From a virus, in the IMG/VR virus record IMGVR_UViG_3300042502_002027, positions 1 through 64,000 of that record: 64,000 bases of DNA; one strand, given 5' to 3'. Each line of letters starts with the position of its first letter. The first letter of the stretch is position 1. The translations under genes were made by a program, and so were the position numbers. Below, in pieces: positions 17,013-24,884 of the stretch. The notes beneath the pieces were generated by a model that had not been told where the DNA came from, did no database searches, and saw only the letters and a list, made by a program, of their open reading frames with translations.

Positions 17013-17531
17013 TTAGAAAATAGTTTCTTTTTTGTTTACAACATCAACTACTGTAACTTGAACGTGATGTTCTTCCGCCCATTCTTCAAATTTAACTAAG
17101 TGTTCTTGTCTATCATCATACATAACAAATTCATGAACGCCAAGTTCTTCAATTTTTTCTTCAAATAATTTAGTTTTGAAGTGGTATGTATCACCGCCCC
17201 AGTTTAAATGAATTTCATCAAATGATAGGTTATGTTGATTTAAAATAGTTTGGATATGACTAGACATACCTTCTTTCTTTTTAAGACGACCAGTTGCTAA
17301 TATAACATAGTTTTCTGGATCAGATACGGCTTCTAAATATTTTTTATAAACCCATTGATTCAATGGAATGTTAAATATTTCAGGGTCAATACTTTCTGGA
17401 CGACCCCACCAACCACTATATGGCCAATCTGTTCCTGTTTTTTCCTTCCAGATTTTTTCGCCTTCTTCAGGTTTTGGTGTATGGAATAAAGTGTCATCAA
17501 AATCGAAAGATATTAGTCTTTTATACGTCAT
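17013..17531 (-). CDS. HAD-superfamily phosphatase, SAK-type
   Basis: A 172-residue protein with motif I SFDFDDTLFHTP at residues 8-19, motif II ILATGR near 78, and motif IV VMYDDRQEHLVKF near 140. The GWWGRPE segment after motif I is typical of the HAD domain found in Swiss-Army-Knife RNA repair proteins. All catalytic Asp residues are present. In multi-domain relatives it is fused to other RNA-processing domains; here it stands alone. The substrate is unknown; a 5' or 3' phosphate on nucleic acid is a reasonable guess from the family. Confidence 0.7.
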   Translation of the reverse strand: MTYKRLISFDFDDTLFHTPKPEEGEKIWKEKTGTDWPYSGWWGRPESIDPEIFNIPLNQWVYKKYLEAVSDPENYVILATGRLKKKEGMSSHIQTILNQHNLSFDEIHLNWGGDTYHFKTKLFEEKIEELGVHEFVMYDDRQEHLVKFEEWAEEHHVQVTVVDVVNKKETIF

Positions 17532-17626
17532 AGTTTTTTAAATATTTACAAATATATATAAAATTTCTCAAAAATAAAAGGTCGGTTTGGTAAAATAATA
17601 TATAATTCCAAAAATAATAAGTTTTT

Positions 17627-18043
17627 ATGAAATTGGATATTAAATCAATTTTGATATTAATCTTACTTGGACTGACACTTTTATTTGGTTTTAAGTGGTT
17701 CTTCTCAGGTGATAAAGCATCAAAAGAAAGAGTTAAACAACTAGAGCAACAATTCAAAGAATTAGAAGCTCAAAAGAAAGCTGTTGATTTAGAAATCACC
17801 ACTTGGAGAGCAAAATCTGATAGTCTTAGACAATTAGACATTAAATTACAAGCTGAAATAACTAAACAAGAGGCTTTAACTAGAAAGGCAGAAGCTGAGG
17901 CTAACAAGTCTAAAGCTAACTTGAATAAGTTGAGAAGTGATTTAGCTGAAACTCAACATAAGATTGAAGAGATTAAGAATCATCCTCCTAATAGAACAGG
18001 AGATGCTCTTTTAGAATCATTAAAAAATAAAACAAAACATTAA
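17627..18043 (+). CDS. Membrane-anchored coiled-coil protein, spanin-like
   Basis: A 138-residue protein with a short cytoplasmic N-terminus, one membrane segment at about residues 8-26 (SILILILLGLTLLFGFKWFF) and a long charged coiled coil to the end. This plan equals that of the inner-membrane spanin (Rz type). The next gene starts two bases later and encodes an exported coiled-coil protein, so the two probably work together in the envelope. No lysis enzyme is seen nearby, so the spanin role is an inference. Confidence 0.5.
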   Translation: MKLDIKSILILILLGLTLLFGFKWFFSGDKASKERVKQLEQQFKELEAQKKAVDLEITTWRAKSDSLRQLDIKLQAEITKQEALTRKAEAEANKSKANLNKLRSDLAETQHKIEEIKNHPPNRTGDALLESLKNKTKH

Positions 18044-18044
18044 T

Positions 18045-18560
18045 ATGAAAAAGTTTTTATCACTTATAGTTGGTTTAGTGTTGAGTTTAAGTGCTTACTC
18101 ACAATACTCACAGGCTAAAATAGATTACCCTAAATTTGAAACAGATTCAAATGGTCAACAAGTTATTGTAATGACTATTGAACAAGCTCAGTCACTTGAT
18201 AATGGTACTGACTTATTGGCTCTTTTAGAAAAACAAAGTACTCAAATTGGTCAATATGATTCAGTTTGTGTTAGAGTTATCAATGATAAAGAACAAGTAA
18301 TTGCTTCTCAAAAATTGGAAATTGCTAAATTAAAAGAGTCTTTGAACAATAAAGACCAACAAATTAAATCATTACAAGGTGAAGTTGCTGCTTATCTTAA
18401 AAAGATTCTTATTTTAGAAGAACAAGTTGATAATAGACAACAAGTTATTGATGAAAAGAATCTACAAATAAGAAAAATGAAAACTAAAATGGTCTTTGGT
18501 GGTATCGGTGGAGGTGTCGCTATTATTGGTTTAGTACTCGGTTTATTACTAGTACACTAA
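18045..18560 (+). CDS. Exported coiled-coil protein with C-terminal membrane anchor
   Basis: A 171-residue protein with a clear signal peptide (MKKFLSLIVGLVLSLSAYSQ), a coiled coil at about residues 75-145, and a C-terminal glycine-rich hydrophobic segment (VFGGIGGGVAIIGLVLGLLL). The mature part would face the periplasm with the tail in a membrane. It lies directly after the membrane-anchored coiled-coil gene. No lipobox Cys is visible, so it is not a standard o-spanin; a unimolecular or two-component lysis function is possible but unproven. Confidence 0.5.
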   Translation: MKKFLSLIVGLVLSLSAYSQYSQAKIDYPKFETDSNGQQVIVMTIEQAQSLDNGTDLLALLEKQSTQIGQYDSVCVRVINDKEQVIASQKLEIAKLKESLNNKDQQIKSLQGEVAAYLKKILILEEQVDNRQQVIDEKNLQIRKMKTKMVFGGIGGGVAIIGLVLGLLLVH

Positions 18561-18583
18561 TTGATAAAAAATGAGTTTTTTAG

Positions 18584-18594
18584 TTTAATATATA
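18584..18594 (+). promoter_or_regulatory. Putative late promoter
   Basis: TTTAATATATA with an A-rich leader of about 25 bases before the ATG at 18620. Confidence 0.5.
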
Positions 18595-18619
18595 ATCTAT
18601 AAAAAATATTCAAATACAA

Positions 18620-19282
18620 ATGAAGCATATCAGAACATATGAAAACTATCGTATTAAAAAGAACAGAGAAGAAATCATTAAAGAATCGGTTCTTCAAGTA
18701 AACGATATTTACAAAGTAAAGACAATGATTGATATTCCTCAATCTTTAATCAATGCTTATGTGAAAAAAGTAAAAGACACTACAGGTAAAAACCTACGCA
18801 CGTTCTTTGGTGATGTTGATATTGCTGAAGAAATTGTAAAGTTTATTAATATGGATAACTTAGATGTTGAGAAAATTCCTGGTGGTGCTTTAATGGGTGG
18901 TGGTCAATCACAAACTCAAACACAACCTCAGGCTCAACCTCAAGTTCAAGTAGAGGCTCAACCTCAAGCTCAAACTCAAGAAGCTCCTCAGGCACAAGCT
19001 CAACCAGCTCAAACTCAAGAAGCTCCTCAAGCACAAGCTCAAGAAGCTCCAGCACAAGGTGAATTTGAAGAACCTCAAGCACAAGCTCAACCTGCTCAAG
19101 GTCAGGCTCAAGAAGCTCCAGCACAAGGAGAAGAAGCTCAACCAGCACAAGGACAAGCTCAACCAGCACAAGGACAAGCTCAACCAGCACAAGGACAAGC
19201 TCAACCAGCACAAGGTGAAGAAGAAGAAAAAGAAGAAGGTGAAGAAGAAAAAGAAGAAGGTGAAGAAGAATTACCTCTTTAA
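18620..19282 (+). CDS. Tagged protein with long Q/A/P-rich tail
   Basis: A 220-residue protein starting MKHIRTYENYRIKKNREE, a good copy of the shared N-terminal tag. Residues about 1-90 look globular and helical. From about 95 to 200 the chain is built of Gln, Ala, Pro and Glu repeats, with the unit A-Q-P-A-Q-G-Q repeated near the end, followed by an acidic E/K/G tail. Promoter and terminator frame it as a single-gene unit. Function unknown; the tag suggests packaging in the head and the tail is probably disordered. Confidence 0.55.
   Translation: MKHIRTYENYRIKKNREEIIKESVLQVNDIYKVKTMIDIPQSLINAYVKKVKDTTGKNLRTFFGDVDIAEEIVKFINMDNLDVEKIPGGALMGGGQSQTQTQPQAQPQVQVEAQPQAQTQEAPQAQAQPAQTQEAPQAQAQEAPAQGEFEEPQAQAQPAQGQAQEAPAQGEEAQPAQGQAQPAQGQAQPAQGQAQPAQGEEEEKEEGEEEKEEGEEELPL
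18905..19265 (+). repeat. Low-complexity tandem repeat DNA inside the tagged Q/A/P protein
   Basis: CAAGCTCAACCAGCA-type units of 21 bases repeat several times near 19135-19210, preceded by more degenerate copies and followed by GAAGAA-rich DNA. The repetition is a likely site of length variation by slippage. Antisense open frames here are artefacts of the repeats. Confidence 0.75.
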
Positions 19283-19308
19283 TCTATAAAATATTCAAAG
19301 AATTAAAA

Positions 19309-19335
19309 CCCATCAAATATTTTGATGGGTTTTTT
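19309..19335 (+). terminator. Terminator after the Q/A/P protein gene
   Basis: Nine-pair stem CCCATCAAA-TAT-TTTGATGGG followed by T6. Confidence 0.85.
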
Positions 19336-19336
19336 A

Positions 19337-19347
19337 TTTAATATATA
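19337..19347 (+). promoter_or_regulatory. Putative late promoter next to the start codon
   Basis: TTTAATATATA ends 4 bases before the ATG at 19352, directly after the preceding terminator. It rules out the earlier in-frame ATGs at 19322-19325, which fall inside the terminator. Confidence 0.5.
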
Positions 19348-19351
19348 CTTT

Positions 19352-19963
19352 ATGAAATTCCTTAAAACATTTGAGAGTCATAGTAGTGGAACATTAATTA
19401 TAGTTGATGTTCAAAAATCATTTAGAAAGTTCTTTTCAGAAATGTATCTTAATGAATTAAAGAAGTATTGTAATAACTTTCAAAATGTTTATCAAATTTG
19501 GGATAATCATACAGATGGTAAGAATGTAGATAAAGATTATTTATATGATGAAACACCTGTAATTCCTATTCATAAAGATCTTTATCATTTTACTAATCAA
19601 AAAGACCTTATTGAGAAAAGGTATAACTACAAAGTAGATGCTGATTTCTATAAAAAGATATTAGACAAAGATGTTTATCAAGAAATTTCTGATAAAGAAG
19701 ATAAGAGTTTATTAAAGAAAGGTGATATATTCAATACTAAAGAAGGAACTATTATTACTTACATAAACAATAATCACGTTTGGTTTCACTGTCCTATAAA
19801 ACTATATGAATTATTAAAGTCACTTAATGGTAAAGAAGTTACAATTGTCGGTGGTGCTGATTCTGAGTGTTTAGAAGATGTTGTTACTACTGCTGAGAGT
19901 TTAGGAGTTAAAATTAAAAGAGATTATAAGTATATTTATACTGCTAATAGTTGCCCTATTTAA
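19352..19963 (+). CDS. Tagged isochorismatase/nicotinamidase-like hydrolase
   Basis: A 203-residue protein with the N-terminal tag MKFLKTFESH directly followed by the first core strand TLIIVDVQKSF, whose Asp19 matches the catalytic Asp of cysteine hydrolases. The late motif IVGGADSECLEDVVTTAESLG carries Cys173 in the position of the family nucleophile (broken here as VGGADSECL and VVTTAESLG). The catalytic Lys is not obvious, so activity is uncertain. If active, nicotinamide or a related amide is a candidate substrate. The tag is fused with no linker. Start chosen by the promoter position. Confidence 0.6.
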   Translation: MKFLKTFESHSSGTLIIVDVQKSFRKFFSEMYLNELKKYCNNFQNVYQIWDNHTDGKNVDKDYLYDETPVIPIHKDLYHFTNQKDLIEKRYNYKVDADFYKKILDKDVYQEISDKEDKSLLKKGDIFNTKEGTIITYINNNHVWFHCPIKLYELLKSLNGKEVTIVGGADSECLEDVVTTAESLGVKIKRDYKYIYTANSCPI

Positions 19964-20354
19964 TAAAGTGTAGTAAATAAGGATCTTTTGAATCAGCAAC
20001 TGTAGCACCACACCTTTGCCAGAACTTTTTACTATCCTTTGTACATCTTACAAAGACCTCATCTTCTAAATAAATGTCTAAAACTTTCTTAGCAAGATAC
20101 TCACCTAATCCTTTACCTCTCATATCTGAGAATGCTGACATTATTTCAGGTTTACCGTAATTCGAATTTGGATTAACTTCTATTTCAACTATAGGTTTGC
20201 CTTCGAGTCTTAATTGATAAAAATCGGTTTCACCTTTTTTAGCACCAAATGATGGTTTAAATAAAGTTTTTTCACCTGAAGGAACTTTATAAAACTCCAT
20301 GTTAGATATTAGTTCATTATCAATATAAGACTCAAATGTTTTAATGTATCTCAT
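19956..20354 (-). CDS. Tagged GNAT-like acetyltransferase
   Basis: A 132-residue protein starting MRYIKTFESYIDNE, a near-perfect copy of the tag. The rest has the short GNAT plan: KPIVEIEVN strand, then MRGKGLGEYLAKKVLDIYL, which matches the acetyl-CoA binding R-G-x-G-x-G/A loop plus helix, and a final FWQRCGATVADS, typical of GNAT motif B. The N-terminal tag precedes the fold. It overlaps the end of the isochorismatase-like gene convergently by 8 bases. The substrate cannot be read from the sequence. Confidence 0.6.
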   Translation of the reverse strand: MRYIKTFESYIDNELISNMEFYKVPSGEKTLFKPSFGAKKGETDFYQLRLEGKPIVEIEVNPNSNYGKPEIMSAFSDMRGKGLGEYLAKKVLDIYLEDEVFVRCTKDSKKFWQRCGATVADSKDPYLLHFIK

Positions 20355-20365
20355 AGTCTATATAT

Positions 20366-20740
20366 TTAAGTTACGACAGCATAAACCTCATAGTCTGCTA
20401 TTTGAAAATTTATTTCCATGTACTCTTGATATCTTTCAGGATCCTCATAAAAATTAACTTCTAGTGTATAATTTATAGATTCTAGTTCGGTAATATATTC
20501 TCTTACTTGAGCTCTTAATTCACTTTCTATTGTTTCGGCTGATAGCCTTGTTTCGTGTAAATATTTTGGCAAATCACCTCCAAATTCAGGATCACAAAAT
20601 AATTCACCTTTGTTTGTGAATATCATTAGTTCCCATTTTTGTATAATAACTCTAATAACATCATCTTCAATGATTTGGATATCATTAAATCTTGGATGTC
20701 CTGGGTAAATAATATAAAAGTCTGAAAAGTCAAAAGCCAT
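20366..20740 (-). CDS. gp25: Baseplate wedge protein (T4 gp25-like)
   Basis: A 124-residue protein with the gp25/GPW fold pattern: an N-terminal ligand strand, KWELMIFTNKGELFCDPEFG near residues 36-55 (short motif FTNKGELFCDPEFGGDL equals the family N-x-G-E-x-x-x-x-P-x-F-G), then a helix ESELRAQVREYI and a C-terminal strand. It forms part of the baseplate wedge that nucleates the sheath. Next to the clamp loader gene on the same strand. High confidence from the family motif. Confidence 0.85.
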   Translation of the reverse strand: MAFDFSDFYIIYPGHPRFNDIQIIEDDVIRVIIQKWELMIFTNKGELFCDPEFGGDLPKYLHETRLSAETIESELRAQVREYITELESINYTLEVNFYEDPERYQEYMEINFQIADYEVYAVVT

Positions 20741-20772
20741 AACATATATATTAATATATTATGGCTCTTTTG

Positions 20773-21735
20773 TTACAATAGTTTATCTCTGAATTTACCA
20801 ATAATGGTAAGACCTAAAACAATTGGGTCTGTATTGGTTTCTAATTTAGATGAATAATCTGATATAATGAAATTACATTCAAATAGTTTATCTATATTTT
20901 TACTTTCTGATATAGACCAATCAATAAATGGTTTTCCTAAAAGTCTAATCATTACATCAATCTTTTCAGCACCAAAGTTAGTCATCAAGAAGTGATAGAT
21001 TTTCTCATAGTCTAATGACTTATCATAGATACAAGAGTATAAATCTAATTTTACTTTATTAGATACATTGGATGAATTTTCACCTAAACTACCAGTTTCT
21101 AAATAGTTTTGAACTTCAACCATTATAGACCTAAAGTCTGGAAACTTTTTAGTAATAATAGAAGCTAAATCTTCTTTAGGAATCTCTTTACCTTCTTTTG
21201 GTAAAATTACATTATTAATTCTTTTATAAACTTCCTGTTTAAGATACTTCTCTTCTTCAAGACTTTGACAATCAAAGTTAATTTGAGGAATTCTAGACTT
21301 AATACCATCAGAAATTTTATTTAAGTGATTGGTTGTGATAATGAATCTAACATTCTTATTATACTTTTCAATAAATGCTTTGAAGGCATCTTGAAATTGA
21401 GCCGACACTCTTTCAAACTCATCTAAGAAGATGTATTTAATATCAGAGTCAGTCTCCATCATTGGTGTAAATTTACAGAAATCTTCGATCTCACTTCTTA
21501 ACACATCAATAGATGTATATAAAGATGAGTTTAATTCAAGATACGGCTTATCCTTTGTGTATTTACCAATAAGTATTCTAGCCAAACTGGTTTTTCCGGT
21601 ACCAAAGTGACCGTAAAATATAAAGTTTTGGTTAACACCATTTTCAAAATGTTTTTTAATTCTAGGTAAAAGAATAACATCATCCATAGTTTTTGGACGC
21701 CACTTTTCCCATAAGAGTAATGATTTAACAGACAT
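20773..21735 (-). CDS. gp44: Sliding clamp loader ATPase (T4 gp44-like)
   Basis: A 320-residue AAA+ protein. LWEKWRPKTMDDV at the start is the clamp loader N-motif; Walker A is YGHFGTGKTS at residues 41-50; Walker B is YIFLDEFER at 101-109; sensor 1 is IITTNHLNKI near 132. The arginine finger of clamp loaders (SRC) appears as SRIPQ near 148. Together with a small gp62-like subunit (not in the window) it loads the gp45 clamp. Size equals T4 gp44 (319 residues). Confidence 0.92.
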   Translation of the reverse strand: MSVKSLLLWEKWRPKTMDDVILLPRIKKHFENGVNQNFIFYGHFGTGKTSLARILIGKYTKDKPYLELNSSLYTSIDVLRSEIEDFCKFTPMMETDSDIKYIFLDEFERVSAQFQDAFKAFIEKYNKNVRFIITTNHLNKISDGIKSRIPQINFDCQSLEEEKYLKQEVYKRINNVILPKEGKEIPKEDLASIITKKFPDFRSIMVEVQNYLETGSLGENSSNVSNKVKLDLYSCIYDKSLDYEKIYHFLMTNFGAEKIDVMIRLLGKPFIDWSISESKNIDKLFECNFIISDYSSKLETNTDPIVLGLTIIGKFRDKLL

Positions 21736-21786
21736 ATTTATTCAATTAGTTAATAGGTATATAATCTCATGAAGAGAAAGTTTATA

Positions 21787-21797
21787 TTTAATATATA
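21787..21797 (+). promoter_or_regulatory. Putative late promoter of the gp15-like gene
   Basis: TTTAATATATA ends 5 bases before the ATG at 21803, in the divergent region with the clamp loader gene. Confidence 0.5.
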
Positions 21798-21802
21798 CCG
21801 AT

Positions 21803-22861
21803 ATGATAGGAGAAAGATTTAATTTTGAAGACGTATTTTTTAGAGATTTAACAGTTTGTGTTTTAGATACGTTAGAAGGACAAATAAAATGGATTAATAG
21901 ATTTACATCTGGTGATGTTTATGTTCAAGTTCCTTTTTATTACTCTTTAACAGGAGATGAAAGATTTCTTTTAGATTCATTTTCTGATGATATAGTTTCT
22001 GAAAATAGATTTGTTGAATTAAATACAGATATGATACCAAGAGGTCATTTAACTATGACCGGTTTCAATATTAAATCTGATGAATTTGCTAATCCTAATG
22101 TTTGGTTGAGAATGGTTGTTGAGAATGAAGTTGAGATTAGAAAAGTAATCGCTAAAGTTAGAGCAGTTCCTATTACAGTGAATTATGATTTAGAAATATT
22201 ATTAAGTTCTGAGATAGACACATTCAAATGTTCTCAGGCTATTATGGATACTCTTTGGTTATATAAGTTTATGTACTTTGAGTATAACTTTATGAATATT
22301 GATGCTGTTATTTTAATGCCTGATTCAAATCAAATTGAAATGTCTAGAGAAAAGAATTTAACATCTGATAATAATATCAAGATGAAAGTTTCTTTTACAG
22401 TTGAAACTTACTATCCCGCATTTAGAAGTGATAGAATTAATAGTACTGGTTATCCACAATCATATGGTTCAGGTATGAGTGATTTGAATGGATTTGCTCT
22501 TAATGGTGGTGTTTCTGATTATTTTCAACAACCTGGTATGCCAGGTGGACCTGGTGGTGCCAATCAAACACCTGGTGGTCCTGGTACTCCTGGTGGATCT
22601 AGAACTGACACTAGCTCTGGTGGTGGATTAGGCGTTAGAGATGTTCCTCCTTATGGCGCAACTACTAGTTTCTATAATACACAATCATCAGCATCTTCTC
22701 CTAGTGATGGATATGGATCGTTTACTAACTCTGATTACTTGATTGTTTCTCCTAAGAGAACAAGATGGTTTAATAATATATTAAAAGCAAGAGAAAAAGC
22801 ATCAGGAAATATAATAAATCCGAATGGTTCTCAAGGACCCGCAGACGCATCAAACCCTTAA
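21803..22861 (+). CDS. gp15: Tail sheath stabiliser/terminator (T4 gp15-like)
   Basis: A 352-residue protein. The first 210 residues follow the gp15 plan: FFRDLTVCVLDTLEGQIKW, a VQVPFYYSL strand, PRGHLTMTGFNI, a KVRAVPITVNYDLEILLSS strand pair, helix around IMDTLWLYKFMYFEY, and VSFTVETYYPAF at the end of the fold. T4 gp15 is 272 residues. The remaining 140 residues are Gly/Pro/Ser-rich and probably disordered. gp15 caps the completed tail and joins the head. The call is by fold pattern, without a catalytic check. Confidence 0.65.
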   Translation: MIGERFNFEDVFFRDLTVCVLDTLEGQIKWINRFTSGDVYVQVPFYYSLTGDERFLLDSFSDDIVSENRFVELNTDMIPRGHLTMTGFNIKSDEFANPNVWLRMVVENEVEIRKVIAKVRAVPITVNYDLEILLSSEIDTFKCSQAIMDTLWLYKFMYFEYNFMNIDAVILMPDSNQIEMSREKNLTSDNNIKMKVSFTVETYYPAFRSDRINSTGYPQSYGSGMSDLNGFALNGGVSDYFQQPGMPGGPGGANQTPGGPGTPGGSRTDTSSGGGLGVRDVPPYGATTSFYNTQSSASSPSDGYGSFTNSDYLIVSPKRTRWFNNILKAREKASGNIINPNGSQGPADASNP

Positions 22862-22902
22862 TAATAAATAAATTTAAAAATGGTAAAAAATGACTTTTTA
22901 TC

Positions 22903-22913
22903 TATAATATATA
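22903..22913 (+). promoter_or_regulatory. Putative late promoter
   Basis: TATAATATATA followed by an A-rich 28-base leader before the ATG at 22942. Confidence 0.5.
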
Positions 22914-22941
22914 GAGTATATAAAAAAAAATATTTTAAAAT

Positions 22942-24225
22942 ATGAAGAATCTTAAACTTGAGTTATTTAACTTCAAAAAGGACCTTACTCTTGACCAGGA
23001 GGAAGTTTCTGTGATAGTTGAGGGACATATGAATGCTTGTAATCAGTTATCTGAAAAGCAAATCATAGTTTCTCTTAACGATAGACTTAAACCATACACT
23101 TATGATAAGAGCGTTAAATCTCTTTTAGAGAATCTTAATGATGATATGAAAAATTATGAATTATTATATGAATTAAAAAATTTATATAATGTTCTTAACT
23201 CTAAGAATCAAGGAGAACTTTACAGACAACCTTTGAATGTTGTTCTTCAAACTATTAATTTAGAAACTGACCAAGATAGAATGTCAAAAATTCTTAATGA
23301 ATTGGCTGTTTATGACTGGGTTCCAGAAGTTAAGTTATTTGTTCATAATTTAACAAAATCACCTGAAAAAAGATCAAATCTTTTAAGTGGTGGTAAAGGT
23401 GAGTCTACATTCACTATTGTTGAGCAAGTAGAAGATGGTCACGTTGCTTTAGTTAAAGATTCATGGTTCTTATTATCTGAAAATACAATTGAAAAAACAT
23501 TATTAGAAAATCACGTTAAAGATGAAGAATCTTTAAAATCTTTAAGAATGTTAGAAACAGCAATGAAGTATGCTCAAGTTTCTGAAGATAGAGTTAACTT
23601 TAGAATTTCTGAATACTTAACAATTGGTTTAGCTGTTGGTAAAAAATCTGGTCTTTATATCAACGATGATGAATTAAATGAAGAAACTACATTAGAATCT
23701 TTATTCTCTTCTCCAATTATTCCAATCGTAAACAAAAATTTCTATCCTATTTTAGTTGAAGTTTCTAAAAACTTAGATAAATTTGTAGAGTTAGATGTTG
23801 TTAAAAAAGTTAACAACTTAATCAACCCTTATTTAGAATTATTTGCTTTCAATTACAAAAACAATACTTTTGTTTACAGATGTGATGAAAGATATGGTAA
23901 CTCATTCTTCAAATACGAATCTGCTTTAGAATTAGTAAACGAAGTAAGAAACGAATTAAACTATGATTTAACTTATTTCTTTGAAAATAAATTAGATAAA
24001 GAATTAATCGTTAAAAGAAAACTTGAAGATAAAGAAAGAGAAATCACTTTGAAATTAGAAGATGTTAATTTCAATATCTCTAAAGTTAAAGGTTCTATCC
24101 AAATGATTGGTGAATCAGAAGTTTTAACTACAGCTCTTAAAAACTTAGAGAAAAGAAAAGACAACTTAGATACTGAATTACAAGCTACTAAAGAACTTCA
24201 ATATAACGAAAGAATTAAACTTTAA
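22942..24225 (+). CDS. Unknown virion-type protein with C-terminal coiled coil
   Basis: A 427-residue acidic protein starting MKNLKLELFNFKKD. The N-terminal half is helical, the middle (about 150-310) mixed, and residues about 350-420 form a coiled coil (KLEDKEREITLKLEDVNF, KNLEKRKDNLDTEL). It is a stand-alone unit with promoter, A-rich leader and strong terminator, the layout of highly expressed structural genes here. Codon use includes more C-ending codons in the second half, like the capsid gene. I recognise no family; a head-core or neck role is a guess. Confidence 0.5.
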   Translation: MKNLKLELFNFKKDLTLDQEEVSVIVEGHMNACNQLSEKQIIVSLNDRLKPYTYDKSVKSLLENLNDDMKNYELLYELKNLYNVLNSKNQGELYRQPLNVVLQTINLETDQDRMSKILNELAVYDWVPEVKLFVHNLTKSPEKRSNLLSGGKGESTFTIVEQVEDGHVALVKDSWFLLSENTIEKTLLENHVKDEESLKSLRMLETAMKYAQVSEDRVNFRISEYLTIGLAVGKKSGLYINDDELNEETTLESLFSSPIIPIVNKNFYPILVEVSKNLDKFVELDVVKKVNNLINPYLELFAFNYKNNTFVYRCDERYGNSFFKYESALELVNEVRNELNYDLTYFFENKLDKELIVKRKLEDKEREITLKLEDVNFNISKVKGSIQMIGESEVLTTALKNLEKRKDNLDTELQATKELQYNERIKL

Positions 24226-24240
24226 TATTAAATATTAATA

Positions 24241-24271
24241 AAAATCCTCAAAGAAATTTGAGGATTTTTTA
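24241..24271 (+). terminator. Terminator
   Basis: Twelve-pair stem AAAATCCTCAAA-GAAA-TTTGAGGATTTT followed by T residues. Confidence 0.9.
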
Positions 24272-24354
24272 TTTTAAAATAAACTTACATGTTACATAAA
24301 CGTATAACATGAAAGGTCTCTAAAGTTAGAGCCTTAAAAAATAAGTATCAATGA

Positions 24355-24720
24355 ATGTACCTAAACAACAAAGACTTATACATTGAAGTAATAGTATCAA
24401 AAGCACAAGGCAAACTAACTAGAAACGCAGAGAAAATGTTAGAACTACTTGCCAAAAAAACAATCAAAAAAATGAGATATTGGTCTAATGATGATAAATT
24501 AGACTGTTACCAATCAGGACTATTAGATATGTTCCAAAACTGGTATAATTTTAATGAAGATAAATCTGTTAATGCCTTCGCATACTTTACAGAGGTCTTC
24601 AAAAGAGGAATTGCCAAAGGTTATAATGAACTTTACAAGAAAAAAGGCGATAACGAACACTTAATCAAATTAATTTCAATTGAAGGTTCAAACGATGGAC
24701 AAGGACTCCACTCACTTTAA
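24355..24720 (+). CDS. gp55: Late-transcription sigma factor (T4 gp55-like)
   Basis: A 121-residue protein that follows T4 gp55 closely in layout. It starts YLNNKDLYIEVI, compared with the gp55 N-terminal YVNNKELLQAI. Then a helix with MRYWSNDDKLDCYQSGLLDM is followed by NWYNFNEDKSVNAFAYFTEV, the sigma-2-like part, and FKRGIAKGYNELYKKKGDNE. T4 gp55 is 185 residues, so this one is short. gp55 recruits host RNA polymerase to late promoters (TATAAATA in T4); here the repeated TTTAATATATA box is the natural candidate. Confidence 0.8.
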   Translation: MYLNNKDLYIEVIVSKAQGKLTRNAEKMLELLAKKTIKKMRYWSNDDKLDCYQSGLLDMFQNWYNFNEDKSVNAFAYFTEVFKRGIAKGYNELYKKKGDNEHLIKLISIEGSNDGQGLHSL

Positions 24721-24742
24721 TCTAAAAACATTTGATATAGTT

Positions 24743-24856
24743 ATGACACCAGCATTTAGTACTAGTAGCATACCTATAACTATATTTCCTTCAAGACAGA
24801 AAAGACGAAAGGAAAAAATTCAAAACATCTTTAAAATAAAAAATCCACTCAATTGA
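24743..24856 (+). CDS. 37-residue basic ORF
   Basis: A short frame starting MTPAFSTSSIPITIFPS with a basic end (RQKRRKEKIQ). Its stop codon lies within the stem of the following terminator. It follows the gp55-like gene at 22 bases. Translation is plausible but unproven; no family recognised. Confidence 0.3.
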   Translation: MTPAFSTSSIPITIFPSRQKRRKEKIQNIFKIKNPLN

Positions 24857-24866
24857 GTGGATTTTT
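24841..24866. terminator. Bidirectional terminator between gp55 region and glutamine synthetase
   Basis: Ten-pair stem AAATCCACTC-AATT-GAGTGGATTT with A runs on the left and T runs on the right. Confidence 0.85.
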
Positions 24867-24884
24867 ACTTTATAATCATTTATG

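Noticed and set aside
18846-19213. Long minus-strand frames rich in Leu/Val/Glu or Leu/Ser/Cys
   Set aside because: They are reverse readings of the CAAGCTCAACCAGCA-type repeats in the tagged Q/A/P protein and have no independent support.
19322-19351. Earlier in-frame ATG for the isochorismatase-like gene
   Set aside because: It falls within the preceding terminator and promoter box; the ATG at 19352 begins exactly with the shared tag.
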